In this document: one piece after another, positions 16,392 to 25,297 of the stretch
How positions within the stretch are numbered: position 1 is the first letter of the stretch
Layout: each line of letters opens with the position of its first letter
Assembly: GCA_007130865.1 (NCBI GenBank)
Contig: SLRR01000014.1
Location: 1 to 54,329 of the forward strand
Origin: Spirochaeta sp.
Lineage (GTDB): Bacteria; Spirochaetota; Spirochaetia; DSM-27196; Alkalispirochaetaceae
Length of the DNA stretch: 54,329 nucleotides
Direction of reading: 5' to 3'
Translations under genes and position numbers: made by a program
Notes under the pieces: generated by a model
Databases searched by the model: none
Seen by the model: the letters and a program-made list of their open reading frames with translations, nothing else
Told to the model about the DNA's origin: nothing

Positions 16392-18650
16392 GTGGCACAG
16401 TTTGACGGACTCGCGCTCATCGACGCCGTAACCGATCTCGCTGAACTCCTGGGACGTCGTTCCACGATCGACGATTTCCTGCGGGATCTGGTGGACACCG
16501 TGGCGAATCATCTTGGTGCCGAGGTATGCTCGGTTTATCTCTACGACGTTGAACAGGATCTGCTGGTATTACGTGCAACCCGGGGACTAAACCCCGACCT
16601 GGTGGGGCGTGTCCGCCTCGGTCCGGGGGAAGGACTCACGGGCCACGCGTTTCTCCACAACCGGCCGGTTCTGGAGAGGAATGCCCGGGACTCGCGGCTG
16701 AACAAAACGATCCCCGATCTGGGAGAAGAAAACTATCCATCCTTTCTCGGAGTTCCTATCAAACGCGGCAAGCTGGGAATCGGAGTGCTCACGTTGCAAT
16801 ACACCGATGGAAGCGCCGTGGATGAGCACGCGCTCCGTACTCTCCGTGCCCTGGCATCGCACCTGGCGGCGACCCTGGAGAGCGCCGCCGCGCTTTACGA
16901 GGCTCATGAAGCTCCGGTCACCGTTACCGCACCACTGTTGGACCGGTTTGAATCGGGGCTGCTGCACGGAACGAGCGCGTCCCGGGGAATCGCGATCGGC
17001 TTCCTGGAGTACCTGGACGAGCGCGCCGACGGTACCAACCTCCCCGTCCGGAGGAATCTCCGTGACGCGATCGACCGGAGCTCATGGCAGCTGTTGGAGC
17101 TCCAGCGGCAGGTGGACGAGACGCTCTCCGACGTGGCGATGATGATCTTCAGCTCCCACCTCCTGATGCTGCGGGACGAGAGCTTCGTGGGTCGAATGAT
17201 CGAGCTGGCCGACGCAGGAGCCGATCCACGCGAAGCGGTGCACACGGTGACAGGTGAGTTTTCCCGGCGTTTTGGAGCGATTCAGGACCCTCGATTTCAG
17301 GAAAAGGTACAAGACGTCCAGGATCTGGGCCACCGGATCGTCCGCAACCTGGTCGACCAGGAAGAAGATGAGGGAGATTACCGTGGAAGCGTAGTAGCAA
17401 CGCGGGACGTGTTTCCCTCGGAGCTGGTAAAGCTTCACCTTCAGAACGTAGAGGGCCTCGTCTTTGCCGGTGGTGGAGCCACCGGCCACGTGGCTCTTCT
17501 TGCACAGTCCCTGGGTTTACCCACAGTAGCGATCGCCGACCCGCGACTCTTCACGATCCCCGCGGGGACACGCCTCGTGGTGGACGCTGAGGACGGCAAA
17601 CTCGCGGTGGACCCGGCCCCGGAAATACTCGACGCCTACCGTGAACGTGTCCGACCGCGGTCGACCCGGGATGACACGGAGCCGGTGACACCGGTTCAGA
17701 CTCCGCTCTATACCACCGACGGAACGGAGGTCACGCTGTTGGCCAACGTGAACCTGGTAAAGGACGCCCGTGCAGCCCGAGCAATCGGCGCCGATGGGGT
17801 TGGCCTGTATCGCAGCGAGATCCCCTTCCTGATCCGTAACGGATTCCCCACGGAAGAAGAGCAGGTTACGGTCTATCGCCGCATCATAGACACGATGGAA
17901 GGCCTTCCCGTGACGTTTCGGGCGATGGATCTCGGGGGAGACAAGCTCCTGGGCAGCAGCATCGGTCGCGAAGACAATCCGTTCCTGGGATTTCGGGGAG
18001 TGCGTTTTCTCCTGGAAAACCGGGAGATTTTTCGGGACCAGCTCCGGGCGATGCTGCGCGCCGGGTCCGGTGCGGACATGAGCATTCTCTTCCCCATGAT
18101 CGCGACGCGTGAAGAGTTTCTCGCCTGCCGGGAGGAGGTGGAGCGATCGATCCGCGAGCTGGAGCAGCAGGGATACCCCGAAATCAGACGCCCTCGACTC
18201 GGTGTAATGGTCGAACTCCCGGCAACCGTGGAAATAATAGAAGATCTCGCACCGGAGGCGGAGTTTTTCTCCGCAGGCACAAACGACCTGACGATGTATA
18301 TGCTTGCCGCGGACCGGACCAACCACCGCGTGGCGAACCTCTACCGTGCGGTTCACCCGGGAGTACTGCGCACGCTGAACCGTCTCGTTCGTGCTGCCCG
18401 GGCGTGCGATCGCCCTGTATCGATCTGCGGCTCCGACGCTTCCGATCCGACCATGGTGGTCTTCTACCTTGGTATTGGAGTCACACGGCTGAGCGTAGAT
18501 CCCGGAGCGATCCCGGACACGGCTTCACTGATACGTTCGATTGACCGGGAGGAGGCGGGAGAGACGGCTCGGCGAATGCTTGCAGCAACAACGGCTCAGG
18601 AACTGCAGAAGATCATCCGCGGGTTCCGGTGCCACCGGGATAAGGAGTGA
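16392..18650 (+). CDS. ptsP: GAF-containing phosphoenolpyruvate-protein phosphotransferase (EI-Ntr)
   Basis: About 752 residues, close to PtsP of the nitrogen PTS. A GAF domain (about 10-165, VCSVYLYDVEQDLLVLRAT) is followed by the EI N-terminal domain (GTSASRGIAIG). The phospho-histidine site is GGGATGHVALLAQ near residue 367, followed by the PEP-binding barrel (GLYRSEIPF, RAMDLGGDKL, FSAGTNDLTMYMLAADR) and the ICGSDASDP segment with the catalytic Cys. All key residues are present, so it should autophosphorylate from PEP and pass phosphate to an NPr-type carrier, which is not encoded here. The start is GTG 16392, as there is no ATG in the frame nearby. The open frame further upstream to 15726 is the shadow of the lipoprotein gene. 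Confidence 0.92.
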   Translation: MAQFDGLALIDAVTDLAELLGRRSTIDDFLRDLVDTVANHLGAEVCSVYLYDVEQDLLVLRATRGLNPDLVGRVRLGPGEGLTGHAFLHNRPVLERNARDSRLNKTIPDLGEENYPSFLGVPIKRGKLGIGVLTLQYTDGSAVDEHALRTLRALASHLAATLESAAALYEAHEAPVTVTAPLLDRFESGLLHGTSASRGIAIGFLEYLDERADGTNLPVRRNLRDAIDRSSWQLLELQRQVDETLSDVAMMIFSSHLLMLRDESFVGRMIELADAGADPREAVHTVTGEFSRRFGAIQDPRFQEKVQDVQDLGHRIVRNLVDQEEDEGDYRGSVVATRDVFPSELVKLHLQNVEGLVFAGGGATGHVALLAQSLGLPTVAIADPRLFTIPAGTRLVVDAEDGKLAVDPAPEILDAYRERVRPRSTRDDTEPVTPVQTPLYTTDGTEVTLLANVNLVKDARAARAIGADGVGLYRSEIPFLIRNGFPTEEEQVTVYRRIIDTMEGLPVTFRAMDLGGDKLLGSSIGREDNPFLGFRGVRFLLENREIFRDQLRAMLRAGSGADMSILFPMIATREEFLACREEVERSIRELEQQGYPEIRRPRLGVMVELPATVEIIEDLAPEAEFFSAGTNDLTMYMLAADRTNHRVANLYRAVHPGVLRTLNRLVRAARACDRPVSICGSDASDPTMVVFYLGIGVTRLSVDPGAIPDTASLIRSIDREEAGETARRMLAATTAQELQKIIRGFRCHRDKE

Positions 18651-18775
18651 TCGAATACGCCGGCGGTCGGTACAGGGATGATGAGTACGTGAACGACCGG
18701 TTCATGGACAACGATTACGTGGACGACGGGTATCCGGACGACGGATGCATGGACGCCGGGTTCATAGCGGGCTAG
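18647..18775 (+). CDS. 42-residue acidic pentad-repeat micro-ORF
   Basis: GTG 18647 overlaps the ptsP stop as GTGA, with AAGGA immediately before it, and opens a frame to TAG 18773-18775. After MIEYAGGRYR the product is built of five-residue units: DDEYV, NDRFM, DNDYV, DDGYP, DDGCM, DAGFI, then AG. The DNA repeats in 15-base steps but with much third-position change, which would fit selection on the peptide, although too few units exist to prove it. It overlaps the convergent yqgE stop. I know no family of this kind. It could also be non-coding tandem-repeat DNA. Confidence 0.35.
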   Translation: MIEYAGGRYRDDEYVNDRFMDNDYVDDGYPDDGCMDAGFIAG

Positions 18776-19383
18776 TTCATGGAGGGCTTGTACCCGGTCT
18801 CCGCTACGATCCGATAAAAACCACCCTTCTGACTGAGCACGTTCTTCCAGCCCTCCGCGGAATCAGGACCAAAAACAAGGTCACCCCGGGCGGGGTGGAC
18901 CAGCCAGGCGTCCTCTTCCAGCTCCCGTTCAAGCTGCCCCGCGCCCCATCCGGAGTACCCGGCGAACACACGGATCCGGGGACTACTGTCTTCCTCGGGG
19001 GCGAGATAATCCTCGGAGTTCATGTAGTCCAGCACGTGCTGAAAGGACGGCTCAAAATAGACCCCCTGGCAGGGACTCTCCACGTGCTCGCTGTGGTACC
19101 GTTCGGGAATGCCCGAGTGAAGGACAAAGACGTAGTTCTGCTGCACCGGTCCGCCCACGTATACCGTAAGCGCCGCTGCGGGGGAGTGTTCAACCCCCTC
19201 GATCACGTCACCCACGACGACCTCACTCTCCCGGTTGATCACAAGTCCGAAGGCGCCTTCCTCGTTATGGTGCAACATGAGAACGACGGTGCGGAAGAAG
19301 TTGGGGTCCTGAAGCTCGGTCTCGGCGATCAAAAACAAACCAGCGAGATTCTCCGGGGCCGCAGGTGTATCCGATGAGTCCAT
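18772..19383 (-). CDS. yqgE: YqgE/AlgH family protein
   Basis: About 203 residues, typical of YqgE/AlgH. Family segments are AGLFLIAETELQDPNFFRTVVLML near the start (core LQDPNFFRTV), GAFGLVINR, then YVGGPVQ and the C-terminal FAGYSGWGAGQLERELEEDAW (core YSGWGAGQLE). Function is unclear; it has been linked to regulation of alginate genes in Pseudomonas. ATG 19383 is preceded by a perfect TATAAT six bases away, and the upstream extension to 19416 is not conserved. It is a single gene convergent with ptsP. Confidence 0.92.
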   Translation of the reverse strand: MDSSDTPAAPENLAGLFLIAETELQDPNFFRTVVLMLHHNEEGAFGLVINRESEVVVGDVIEGVEHSPAAALTVYVGGPVQQNYVFVLHSGIPERYHSEHVESPCQGVYFEPSFQHVLDYMNSEDYLAPEEDSSPRIRVFAGYSGWGAGQLERELEEDAWLVHPARGDLVFGPDSAEGWKNVLSQKGGFYRIVAETGYKPSMN

Positions 19384-19418
19384 ACACCCATTATACGCCC
19401 TTCCGGGAGCGAACAAAA
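19384..19418 (-). promoter_or_regulatory. Leaderless-type promoter of yqgE
   Basis: A perfect -10 TATAAT (19395-19390) lies six bases before ATG 19383. The -35 is TTTTGT at 17 bases (19418-19413) or TTGTTC at 15 bases (19416-19411). There is no Shine-Dalgarno. Confidence 0.65.
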
Positions 19419-19453
19419 CCCCCGGAAACGACGTATCCCGTGTTACCGGAACG

Positions 19454-21460
19454 CTAAAGCGACTGCAGAATGCTTTCCACGGCGGACCGATTCATGTAGT
19501 TCGGGTTGTCCTGCAGGAGCTTCTCCAACACTGTCCGGGCGGAGTCGTTTTCTCCCCGGGCGACGTGAACCTCGCCAAGACGGTGGTAGGCTTCCCAGAA
19601 ACGGGTATCGATCTTGACCACATCATTCAGGGCCCGCTCCGCCCGTTCAAACTGCTCTTTTTCGATATGCGCGAGGGCAAGGTTATAGTAACCACGGGGA
19701 TCGTTGGGACGGACGGAGACAGCGGTGTCCAGGTGATCAACGGCCTGTTCGTACAACTCCAGCGTCAGGTAGAGCCGGCCAAGATTCAGGTTCACGGAGA
19801 AGTCCCGCGGCTGCTGCTCGTACGCCCGCAGCAGGATCTCGAGTCCGTTCTCTTCAGAGCCGACCTCGTGCAGCAACCGGCCCATCTCAACGAGCGCTTC
19901 GGTGTACCGAGAGTCCCGCTGGATCGCGGTGGCGTGCGCGGCGATCGCCGCTTCAAGGTTCCCCAGCCCTTCCTCGACCTGGCCCAGCGTATAGTGAAAT
20001 TCCCGTCGGGAGTTGTCCAGGGAGATAGCCCGACGAACGTACGTCCGTGCTTCCGAATGCTTCTGCCGATCCACGAGGACCTGCGCCAGGTTGTAATTCG
20101 TGAGCGGGTTGTTCGGCGCGATCTCCAGGGACCGCCGGAACGATTGTTCCGCCCGGTTCAGATCTCCATCACGAAAGTATACCGTGGCGAGCCGGTAGTG
20201 GTATCGCCAGTCGTTGCCCTCGTGGTCGATCGCTTCAAGAAACGCTTCCCGCGCGCCTTCGGAATCGTCACGATCCGCCAGGATCAGCCCGATCCGGTAC
20301 CACGACGCGTGATCTCCGGGTCTGATCTCGACGGCAAAGCGGAACGCTTCCAGGGCACGCGCATTATCGCGAAGCTGCAGGTTGGTGAGGCCCAGGTTGT
20401 GGTACGCGTTCCGGTATCCCGGATCGATCCGGACGCAGCTCTCGTATGACGCCCGGGCGGCTCGGAACTCCCCGGCCCGGTACTGGGCTCGGGCGAGCTC
20501 GTAGAGAATCGCCGCGTGATCGGGATTGATCCGGGCTGCGGCGGAATAAGCCCGGATCGAGTCGTCCAGACGATCCGTCTCGTAATACACTTGTCCGAGG
20601 GCGTACTGCGCTTCCCAGAGTTCGCTGTTCCGCTCGAGCGCTTCGTTCGCCAGGCTGATCGCCTGCCGGCGGTTCCGTGAACTCGTGATGTCCTCTTCCG
20701 CGTAACTCATCGCTTTCAGAGCGAGCGCTCGTCCGTGCAACCTGTTCTCCATCCGCTGGTCGTCCAGAGGAATATCCAGGATGCGATCCATGTTCCCGCG
20801 AAGTCGAGCAAAGCTTTCCTGATCGAGCAGCTGCGGGGCGGCAGCCAGCAGATCCTGTATCTCTTCGGTCTTGCGCCGTTCCTCCTGGGTCAAACGCTCG
20901 AGTTCCGCCTGTCGCTCCGCTTCAAGACGCGATTCCTCTTCCCTCCGGCGTTCCTCTTCCGCGGCACGCTGCTCCGCGAGCTGCTGCTGAATCGCCAGGC
21001 GTGCTTCTTCCCGTCGCGCTTCAGCTTCAAGACGCCGGGCTTCCGCTTCCGCCTGCTGCGCCGCGAGCTCGTCCGCATCGTCGGTGCGACGAGCCGCTTC
21101 CTGCTCAGCCTCGCGAGCAAGGCGCTGTTCCTGAAGCGCCTGCTCCTTCAGACGACGGGCCTGCTCGTTATCGGCGTCTTCGATCAGCACCTCGTCGATC
21201 AGGTTCAATGCGCGGTTGTACTCGCCGCTCTCGATATAGTCCGCGGCCAGGGCAAGTTTATTAGCCCGGCGTCGTGCTTCAGGACTCTCTTCCGGACGCT
21301 CCTCCACCGTCGGTTCCGGCGGTGCTCCCATGCTGCGGGCGAGAAAGAACGTACCTGTCCCCGTCAGGATCACCAGAGCCGCTACACCGGCGGCGATCAT
21401 GAGCCGACGTTTTTTTCCTGCCTCGTCGTGTCCGTTGTTATCCGTATCTCTTCCGGTCAT
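19454..21460 (-). CDS. Membrane-anchored coiled-coil and TPR protein
   Basis: 668 residues. A charged N-terminus is followed by one transmembrane helix (about 21-41, LMIAAGVAALVILTGTGTFFLA), an Ala/Glu/Arg coiled coil (about 100-205), and then about a dozen TPR motifs to the C-terminus (for example AYHNLGLTNLQLRDNARALEAF). It has the form of a scaffold displayed at the membrane. GGGAGGGG before ATG 21460 and a 29-base gap to the upstream TPR gene suggest one operon. The two share an architecture of TPRs plus an ERR/EEE-rich helix. No enzymatic domain is seen. Confidence 0.85.
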   Translation of the reverse strand: MTGRDTDNNGHDEAGKKRRLMIAAGVAALVILTGTGTFFLARSMGAPPEPTVEERPEESPEARRRANKLALAADYIESGEYNRALNLIDEVLIEDADNEQARRLKEQALQEQRLAREAEQEAARRTDDADELAAQQAEAEARRLEAEARREEARLAIQQQLAEQRAAEEERRREEESRLEAERQAELERLTQEERRKTEEIQDLLAAAPQLLDQESFARLRGNMDRILDIPLDDQRMENRLHGRALALKAMSYAEEDITSSRNRRQAISLANEALERNSELWEAQYALGQVYYETDRLDDSIRAYSAAARINPDHAAILYELARAQYRAGEFRAARASYESCVRIDPGYRNAYHNLGLTNLQLRDNARALEAFRFAVEIRPGDHASWYRIGLILADRDDSEGAREAFLEAIDHEGNDWRYHYRLATVYFRDGDLNRAEQSFRRSLEIAPNNPLTNYNLAQVLVDRQKHSEARTYVRRAISLDNSRREFHYTLGQVEEGLGNLEAAIAAHATAIQRDSRYTEALVEMGRLLHEVGSEENGLEILLRAYEQQPRDFSVNLNLGRLYLTLELYEQAVDHLDTAVSVRPNDPRGYYNLALAHIEKEQFERAERALNDVVKIDTRFWEAYHRLGEVHVARGENDSARTVLEKLLQDNPNYMNRSAVESILQSL

Positions 21461-21489
21461 CGTCCCCTCCCAGGGTATTGCCTGTTTTC

Positions 21490-22311
21490 TCAGTCGAGAA
21501 GATCAAGATCATCCTCGAAATCGATGATTCCCTCCCGGTCTGCCTGAGTAGCCCGGGCATCGTCCCGGGCGGAGCCCAGCGATTCCATTACCGAATCCAT
21601 CATTTGCTGACGGCGTTCTTCCGCTACGCGGCGTTCGCGCTCTTCCTGCTCGCGACGCGCTTCCTCCGCGATCCGTCGAGCCTCCTCCTCTTCCTGCCGG
21701 CGGCGCTCCTCCTCCGCGCGGCGTTCCTCCTCGACCTGAATCGACTCCCGCAGCAGCGCGATCATCGCCTCGATTGATTCGCGTTGAGACGTATTAGGAC
21801 GAAGCGCGAGAAACCGCTCGTAGTCACGAACGGCGTCGGGGTACTCTCCGAGCTTGACCCGAAGGTTGGCCCGGTTGAGATACACCGGAACGAGCGCCGA
21901 GTCGTACTCCAGCGAGGTTGTATAGATCGCTACCGCTTCCTGAGGAGCTTCCTGCCGTGCCAGGAGTGCCGCCAGCTCAAACGCCGCCCGGCCGCGAACG
22001 GTGTTGCTGCGCCGGGTATCATCCATCGACCCACGCAGAAGGCGTTCCGCTTCCGCGGTCCGGCCGTCCATCTCGTAGACCGCGGCAAGCGTCGTCAGAG
22101 CACGCACGTCGTCGGCGTTGCGCTCCAGCATCACTTCCAGGAGCGGCATCGCTTCTCCGTACCGCCGGTGCTGTACCGCGTCCACCGCGCGGTCCCAGAG
22201 GTCGCCCGGTTGGTCCGCGACGAGGGGGACGGCAACCAAAAACAGCAACAGCGCCAGAAAGCGACCAAGGGCGATTACCCGACAGGTCGAGGCGCCGGGG
22301 GTAACCACCAT
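21490..22311 (-). CDS. Exported TPR protein with charged coiled-coil tail
   Basis: About 273 residues from ATG 22311 (MVVTPGAS). The N-terminus carries a signal sequence or anchor (LGRFLALLLFLVAVPLVAD). Four to five TPR-like helix pairs follow (WDRAVDAVQHRRYGEAMPLL; VPVYLNRANLRVKLGEYPDA), then an almost purely Glu/Arg coiled coil (about 190-240) and an acidic C-terminus ending DFEDDLDLLD. The frame extends to 22407, but that would run through the divergent gene's promoter. It is probably the first gene of a two-gene operon with the large TPR protein, and both may work in one envelope complex. The start is uncertain. Confidence 0.75.
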   Translation of the reverse strand: MVVTPGASTCRVIALGRFLALLLFLVAVPLVADQPGDLWDRAVDAVQHRRYGEAMPLLEVMLERNADDVRALTTLAAVYEMDGRTAEAERLLRGSMDDTRRSNTVRGRAAFELAALLARQEAPQEAVAIYTTSLEYDSALVPVYLNRANLRVKLGEYPDAVRDYERFLALRPNTSQRESIEAMIALLRESIQVEEERRAEEERRRQEEEEARRIAEEARREQEERERRVAEERRQQMMDSVMESLGSARDDARATQADREGIIDFEDDLDLLD

Positions 22312-22317
22312 TTCAGC

Positions 22318-22354
22318 TTGCCTATTCTCTCTCAGATAATCATAATACCCGGTA
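22318..22354 (+). promoter_or_regulatory. Leaderless-type promoter of the TPR/Mrr-like operon
   Basis: TTGCCT (22318-22323), 17 bases, CATAAT (22341-22346), then eight bases (ACCCGGTA) to ATG 22355. No Shine-Dalgarno is present. The spacer to the divergent TPR gene is only 43 bases. Confidence 0.6.
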
Positions 22355-23707
22355 ATGGGACTCGTAATAGTCATAATCGTCCTGGGTGCAGGCATCGGCA
22401 TCTCCACTTTCTATATCGTCCGAAACCTCTTCACACCGAAGAAAATAGCTCGCGTTGAGCAACTTCTCAAGCAGAACAAGCCCTCCGCTGCGGTGAAAGC
22501 GGCGAAACAGCACGTCGCTCGGGACACCCGCAACCCGGAAGCTCACTATCTGTTGGGACGAGCGTACCTGCTCGACTCAAAACCCGAACTGGCGCTGATG
22601 GAGTTCCGCACGGTCAACCAGATCGGCCAGTTCGACGGTACGATACCGGAAGTTCAGTTTCGCCGGCAGATAGCTGATCTTTACACCCGTTTCAACCAGC
22701 CCGATGAAGCACTGAAGGAGTATCTGCTCCTCATCCAGAAGGAACCTGACACCGCCGACCATTATTATAAAGCAGGCTTGCTCTTTGAGGAACGTAACAA
22801 AGCCACCAAAGCGGTAAACTACTACCGCAAAACGATCCAGCTCCAGCCGGGACACGGCATGGCGCACCTGCACCTGGGATTTATCCTGTACCGGGCAAAG
22901 CGACACAACGAAGCGCTTGAGTATCTCCAGAAAGCGCTCCGTTTTCAACCGGAACACTACGAAGCGTACTTTTATATCGGCCGGATCCAGAAGGAGAACA
23001 AGGACTATGCCGCAGCGCTGCAGTCCTTTGAGTGGTCCGCCAAAGCGCCGGAATTCCGTACCAAGTCCCTGATCGAACGCGGTACCAGCTTCATGGAGAT
23101 GAACAACCTCGACCGCGCCGTGAGCGAACTGGAGCGGGCGATAAACACGGTGAAGAACGCGGAGGAAGGAGATATCCTCTGGACCCATTACTTCCTCGCC
23201 ACCTGTTACGAGCGGCAGAGGAAGATCGAACGCGCGATCGAGCACTGGGAATCGGTGTACCGCGTAAAGCCGGGATTCCAGGACGTAGCGGAAAAGCTAA
23301 GCCAGTACCAGGACCTCCGGCAGGACGACCATATCAAGGATTTCCTCACCGCCTCGCAACCGGAGTTCAGATCGATGTGCGAACGCGTCGCCGCGGTGAT
23401 GGGTTACACCGTGCAGAGCATCGAAGACCAGGAGAACGGTATCCAGATGATCGCCGTGGAGAGCGGTGGAAACTGGCGGACCAACAAAAAACAGCCCCGG
23501 CTGATTCAGTTTATCCGCGTGGCGGAAGTGATCGACGAAGCAACGGTGCGGGGGATTCACGAAACGATGAGAACACAGAATCTTTCCCGGACGATCATCG
23601 TCTGCAGCAGTACCTATTCCCGGATGGCGATGGATTTCTCCGAGTCCCGGCCGATCGAGCTCTACAACAAGGACAAGCTGCAAAGTTTTCTCAAGCAGGC
23701 CCTGTGA
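22355..23707 (+). CDS. Membrane TPR protein with C-terminal Mrr-like domain
   Basis: 450 residues. One N-terminal transmembrane helix (2-24) is followed by about eight TPRs (roughly 30-310, for example AHLHLGFILYRAKRHNEALEYL), and a C-terminal domain (about 340-450) that resembles the Mrr_cat restriction-endonuclease fold. Its last part reads SRTIIVCSSTYSRMAMDFSESRPIELYNKDKL, comparable to the family pattern of a Thr/Ser-rich strand, then A..FA...PIEL.DG..L. The catalytic QxK site of active Mrr is replaced by LIQFIRV, so nuclease activity is unlikely. It heads an operon with the two following genes, overlapping the next by GTGA. Confidence 0.75.
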   Translation: MGLVIVIIVLGAGIGISTFYIVRNLFTPKKIARVEQLLKQNKPSAAVKAAKQHVARDTRNPEAHYLLGRAYLLDSKPELALMEFRTVNQIGQFDGTIPEVQFRRQIADLYTRFNQPDEALKEYLLLIQKEPDTADHYYKAGLLFEERNKATKAVNYYRKTIQLQPGHGMAHLHLGFILYRAKRHNEALEYLQKALRFQPEHYEAYFYIGRIQKENKDYAAALQSFEWSAKAPEFRTKSLIERGTSFMEMNNLDRAVSELERAINTVKNAEEGDILWTHYFLATCYERQRKIERAIEHWESVYRVKPGFQDVAEKLSQYQDLRQDDHIKDFLTASQPEFRSMCERVAAVMGYTVQSIEDQENGIQMIAVESGGNWRTNKKQPRLIQFIRVAEVIDEATVRGIHETMRTQNLSRTIIVCSSTYSRMAMDFSESRPIELYNKDKLQSFLKQAL

Positions 23708-24378
23708 AGATTCTGTGCGTCTCCGACCACGTGGATCCTCTCGTATACAGCGCCGGTATCAAGAAGCGTTTCGGTAATGTAGACCTGGTACTGAGCGCGG
23801 GAGATCTCCCCATGGATTACCTGGGGTACATCTCGGCAAGCCTGAACCGTACGATCGGGTTCGTCTTTGGCAACCATAACCTGAAGGAGCTGCCGCTCTT
23901 CATGGGACAGTCCCGGATGTCGCTCTACGCCACCAGTATGGAGGCGCAGACGCGCAACTACTACGGATCCACATGCATGGAGAACCGTGTCCGTGTCCTG
24001 GAAGGGGTGATCGTTGCCGGTCTCGGAGGGAGTATCGATTACAACAGGGGCGAACACCAGTACAGCGATCTCGCGATGTACCTTCGGATCGTCCGGCTTA
24101 TTCCGCGACTGTTGTGGAACCGCCTTCTGCGGGGACGTTATCTGGATATCCTCCTGACCCACGCGCCACCCCGGGGTATCCACGACCGGGAAGACCGGTG
24201 CCACCAGGGTTTCCAGGGATTTCTCTGGTTCATGCGAGTTTTTCGTCCGCGTTACCTGCTGCACGGACACATCCACTTGTACGATATAAACGCCGAGCGG
24301 GTAACACCGTACCACGACACGGAGGTGATCAACGTGTACGATCATTACGTTCTGGAGATAGAAGAACCTCATGCGTGA
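23704..24378 (+). CDS. Calcineurin-like metallophosphoesterase
   Basis: 224 residues from GTG 23704, which overlaps the upstream stop as GTGA. The motifs are in a degenerate order for the first site (VSDHVDPL), then SAGDLP, FGNHNLKE, LLTHAPPRG and LHGHIH, a complete set for a two-metal phosphoesterase. The protein has no signal peptide and should be cytosolic. Substrate unknown. It sits between the TPR/Mrr-like and the ParB-like genes, with overlaps on both sides, so the three are almost certainly one translationally coupled unit. A long open frame further upstream is only a shadow of the TPR gene. Confidence 0.87.
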   Translation: MKILCVSDHVDPLVYSAGIKKRFGNVDLVLSAGDLPMDYLGYISASLNRTIGFVFGNHNLKELPLFMGQSRMSLYATSMEAQTRNYYGSTCMENRVRVLEGVIVAGLGGSIDYNRGEHQYSDLAMYLRIVRLIPRLLWNRLLRGRYLDILLTHAPPRGIHDREDRCHQGFQGFLWFMRVFRPRYLLHGHIHLYDINAERVTPYHDTEVINVYDHYVLEIEEPHA

Positions 24379-25297
24379 ATTTGTGGAAGCGGAAGCGCGG
24401 GACGACTTTAACCGCGCCAGGAAAGGAGCGTTCTTCAGCGAGCTCTTCAGCCTGTTCAGCAGCTCCCGGGAGGAACTCCTGTCCCTGCAGGAGGTCCGGG
24501 AAACGCTACGGCCCCGGGGCGAGACCTATCGTGGAATGCAGACGGTCCCGATCGACCGCATCGTGGGCAGCGAAGGCAGGTACCGTGACTTTACCAGACA
24601 GTTTCTGCCCCGCCACGAGCACCTGCGCAGCCGCTGGCAGCGGGTCGACATGGCGCACCTTACGGACGTGATCCTGCCGGCGATCTCCCTTTACGAGATC
24701 GGCGGTGTGTACTTCGTGCGGGATGGAAACCACCGGGTGTCCGTGGCCCGGATCCAGGGAGTGCAAGCGATCGATGCGGAAGTTATCACGCTGGAGACGG
24801 AGATCCCCCTGCACGAGACGATGACCCGGGAGAATCTCCAGAAAGCGGTTATCGCCCACGAGAAAGAGAAGTTCTGCCGTGCGCTGTGCCTGGACAGAAC
24901 GATGCCCGGGGTGGACCTGGAAGTAACCGCTACGGGCCGCTATGACGAGCTTCTGCAACATATTCACGGCCACAAATACTACCTGAACGAATGCCAGGTG
25001 GTGGAAATACCCCTGGAAGAAGCGATCCGGAGCTGGTACCGGAACGTCTATCGTCCGATCGTTGAGGCGATCGAACGGGCAAACTTAATGTCCCGGTTCC
25101 CCGGCCGAACTCCCACCGATCTATACCTCTGGATCGTCCGACACTGGGACCAGCTCAAACATCAGTACGGCGACGATTTTCCCGTGCACGTAGCGGTTCA
25201 GGACTACGCCCAGCGCTTCGGCAAGGGGTGGTTGCGACGACTCCTGGAACGATCAGGGTTCGGGCGGCTCTATCGGGGTCGGGAGAAGTCTGAGTAG
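24371..25297 (+). CDS. ParB/sulfiredoxin-like fold protein (DUF4032-like)
   Basis: 308 residues. Its hallmark is AISLYEIGGVYFVRDGNHRVSVAR (core YFVRDGNHRVSVAR, about residues 115-130), the ParB/sulfiredoxin-type nucleotide-binding motif. Around it are FLPRHEHLRSRWQ and a C-terminal TDLYLWIVRHWD segment, together resembling proteins labelled DUF4032 or putative transcriptional regulators in other phyla. I cannot assign a reaction; some relatives of this fold bind CTP or ATP. No DNA-binding domain is evident. ATG 24371 overlaps the phosphoesterase gene by eight bases. The end overlaps the convergent lipoprotein gene by 28 bases. Confidence 0.7.
   Translation: MREFVEAEARDDFNRARKGAFFSELFSLFSSSREELLSLQEVRETLRPRGETYRGMQTVPIDRIVGSEGRYRDFTRQFLPRHEHLRSRWQRVDMAHLTDVILPAISLYEIGGVYFVRDGNHRVSVARIQGVQAIDAEVITLETEIPLHETMTRENLQKAVIAHEKEKFCRALCLDRTMPGVDLEVTATGRYDELLQHIHGHKYYLNECQVVEIPLEEAIRSWYRNVYRPIVEAIERANLMSRFPGRTPTDLYLWIVRHWDQLKHQYGDDFPVHVAVQDYAQRFGKGWLRRLLERSGFGRLYRGREKSE

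Noticed and set aside
16829-16855. Possible tRNA or small RNA in GC-rich stretches of the window
   Set aside because: No cloverleaf with a T-loop GGTTCGAATCC-like segment could be traced in any intergenic region.
23032-23703. Long N-terminal extension of the metallophosphoesterase frame
   Set aside because: It overlaps the TPR gene in another frame, has no conserved residues, and GTG 23704 gives the expected N-terminus.
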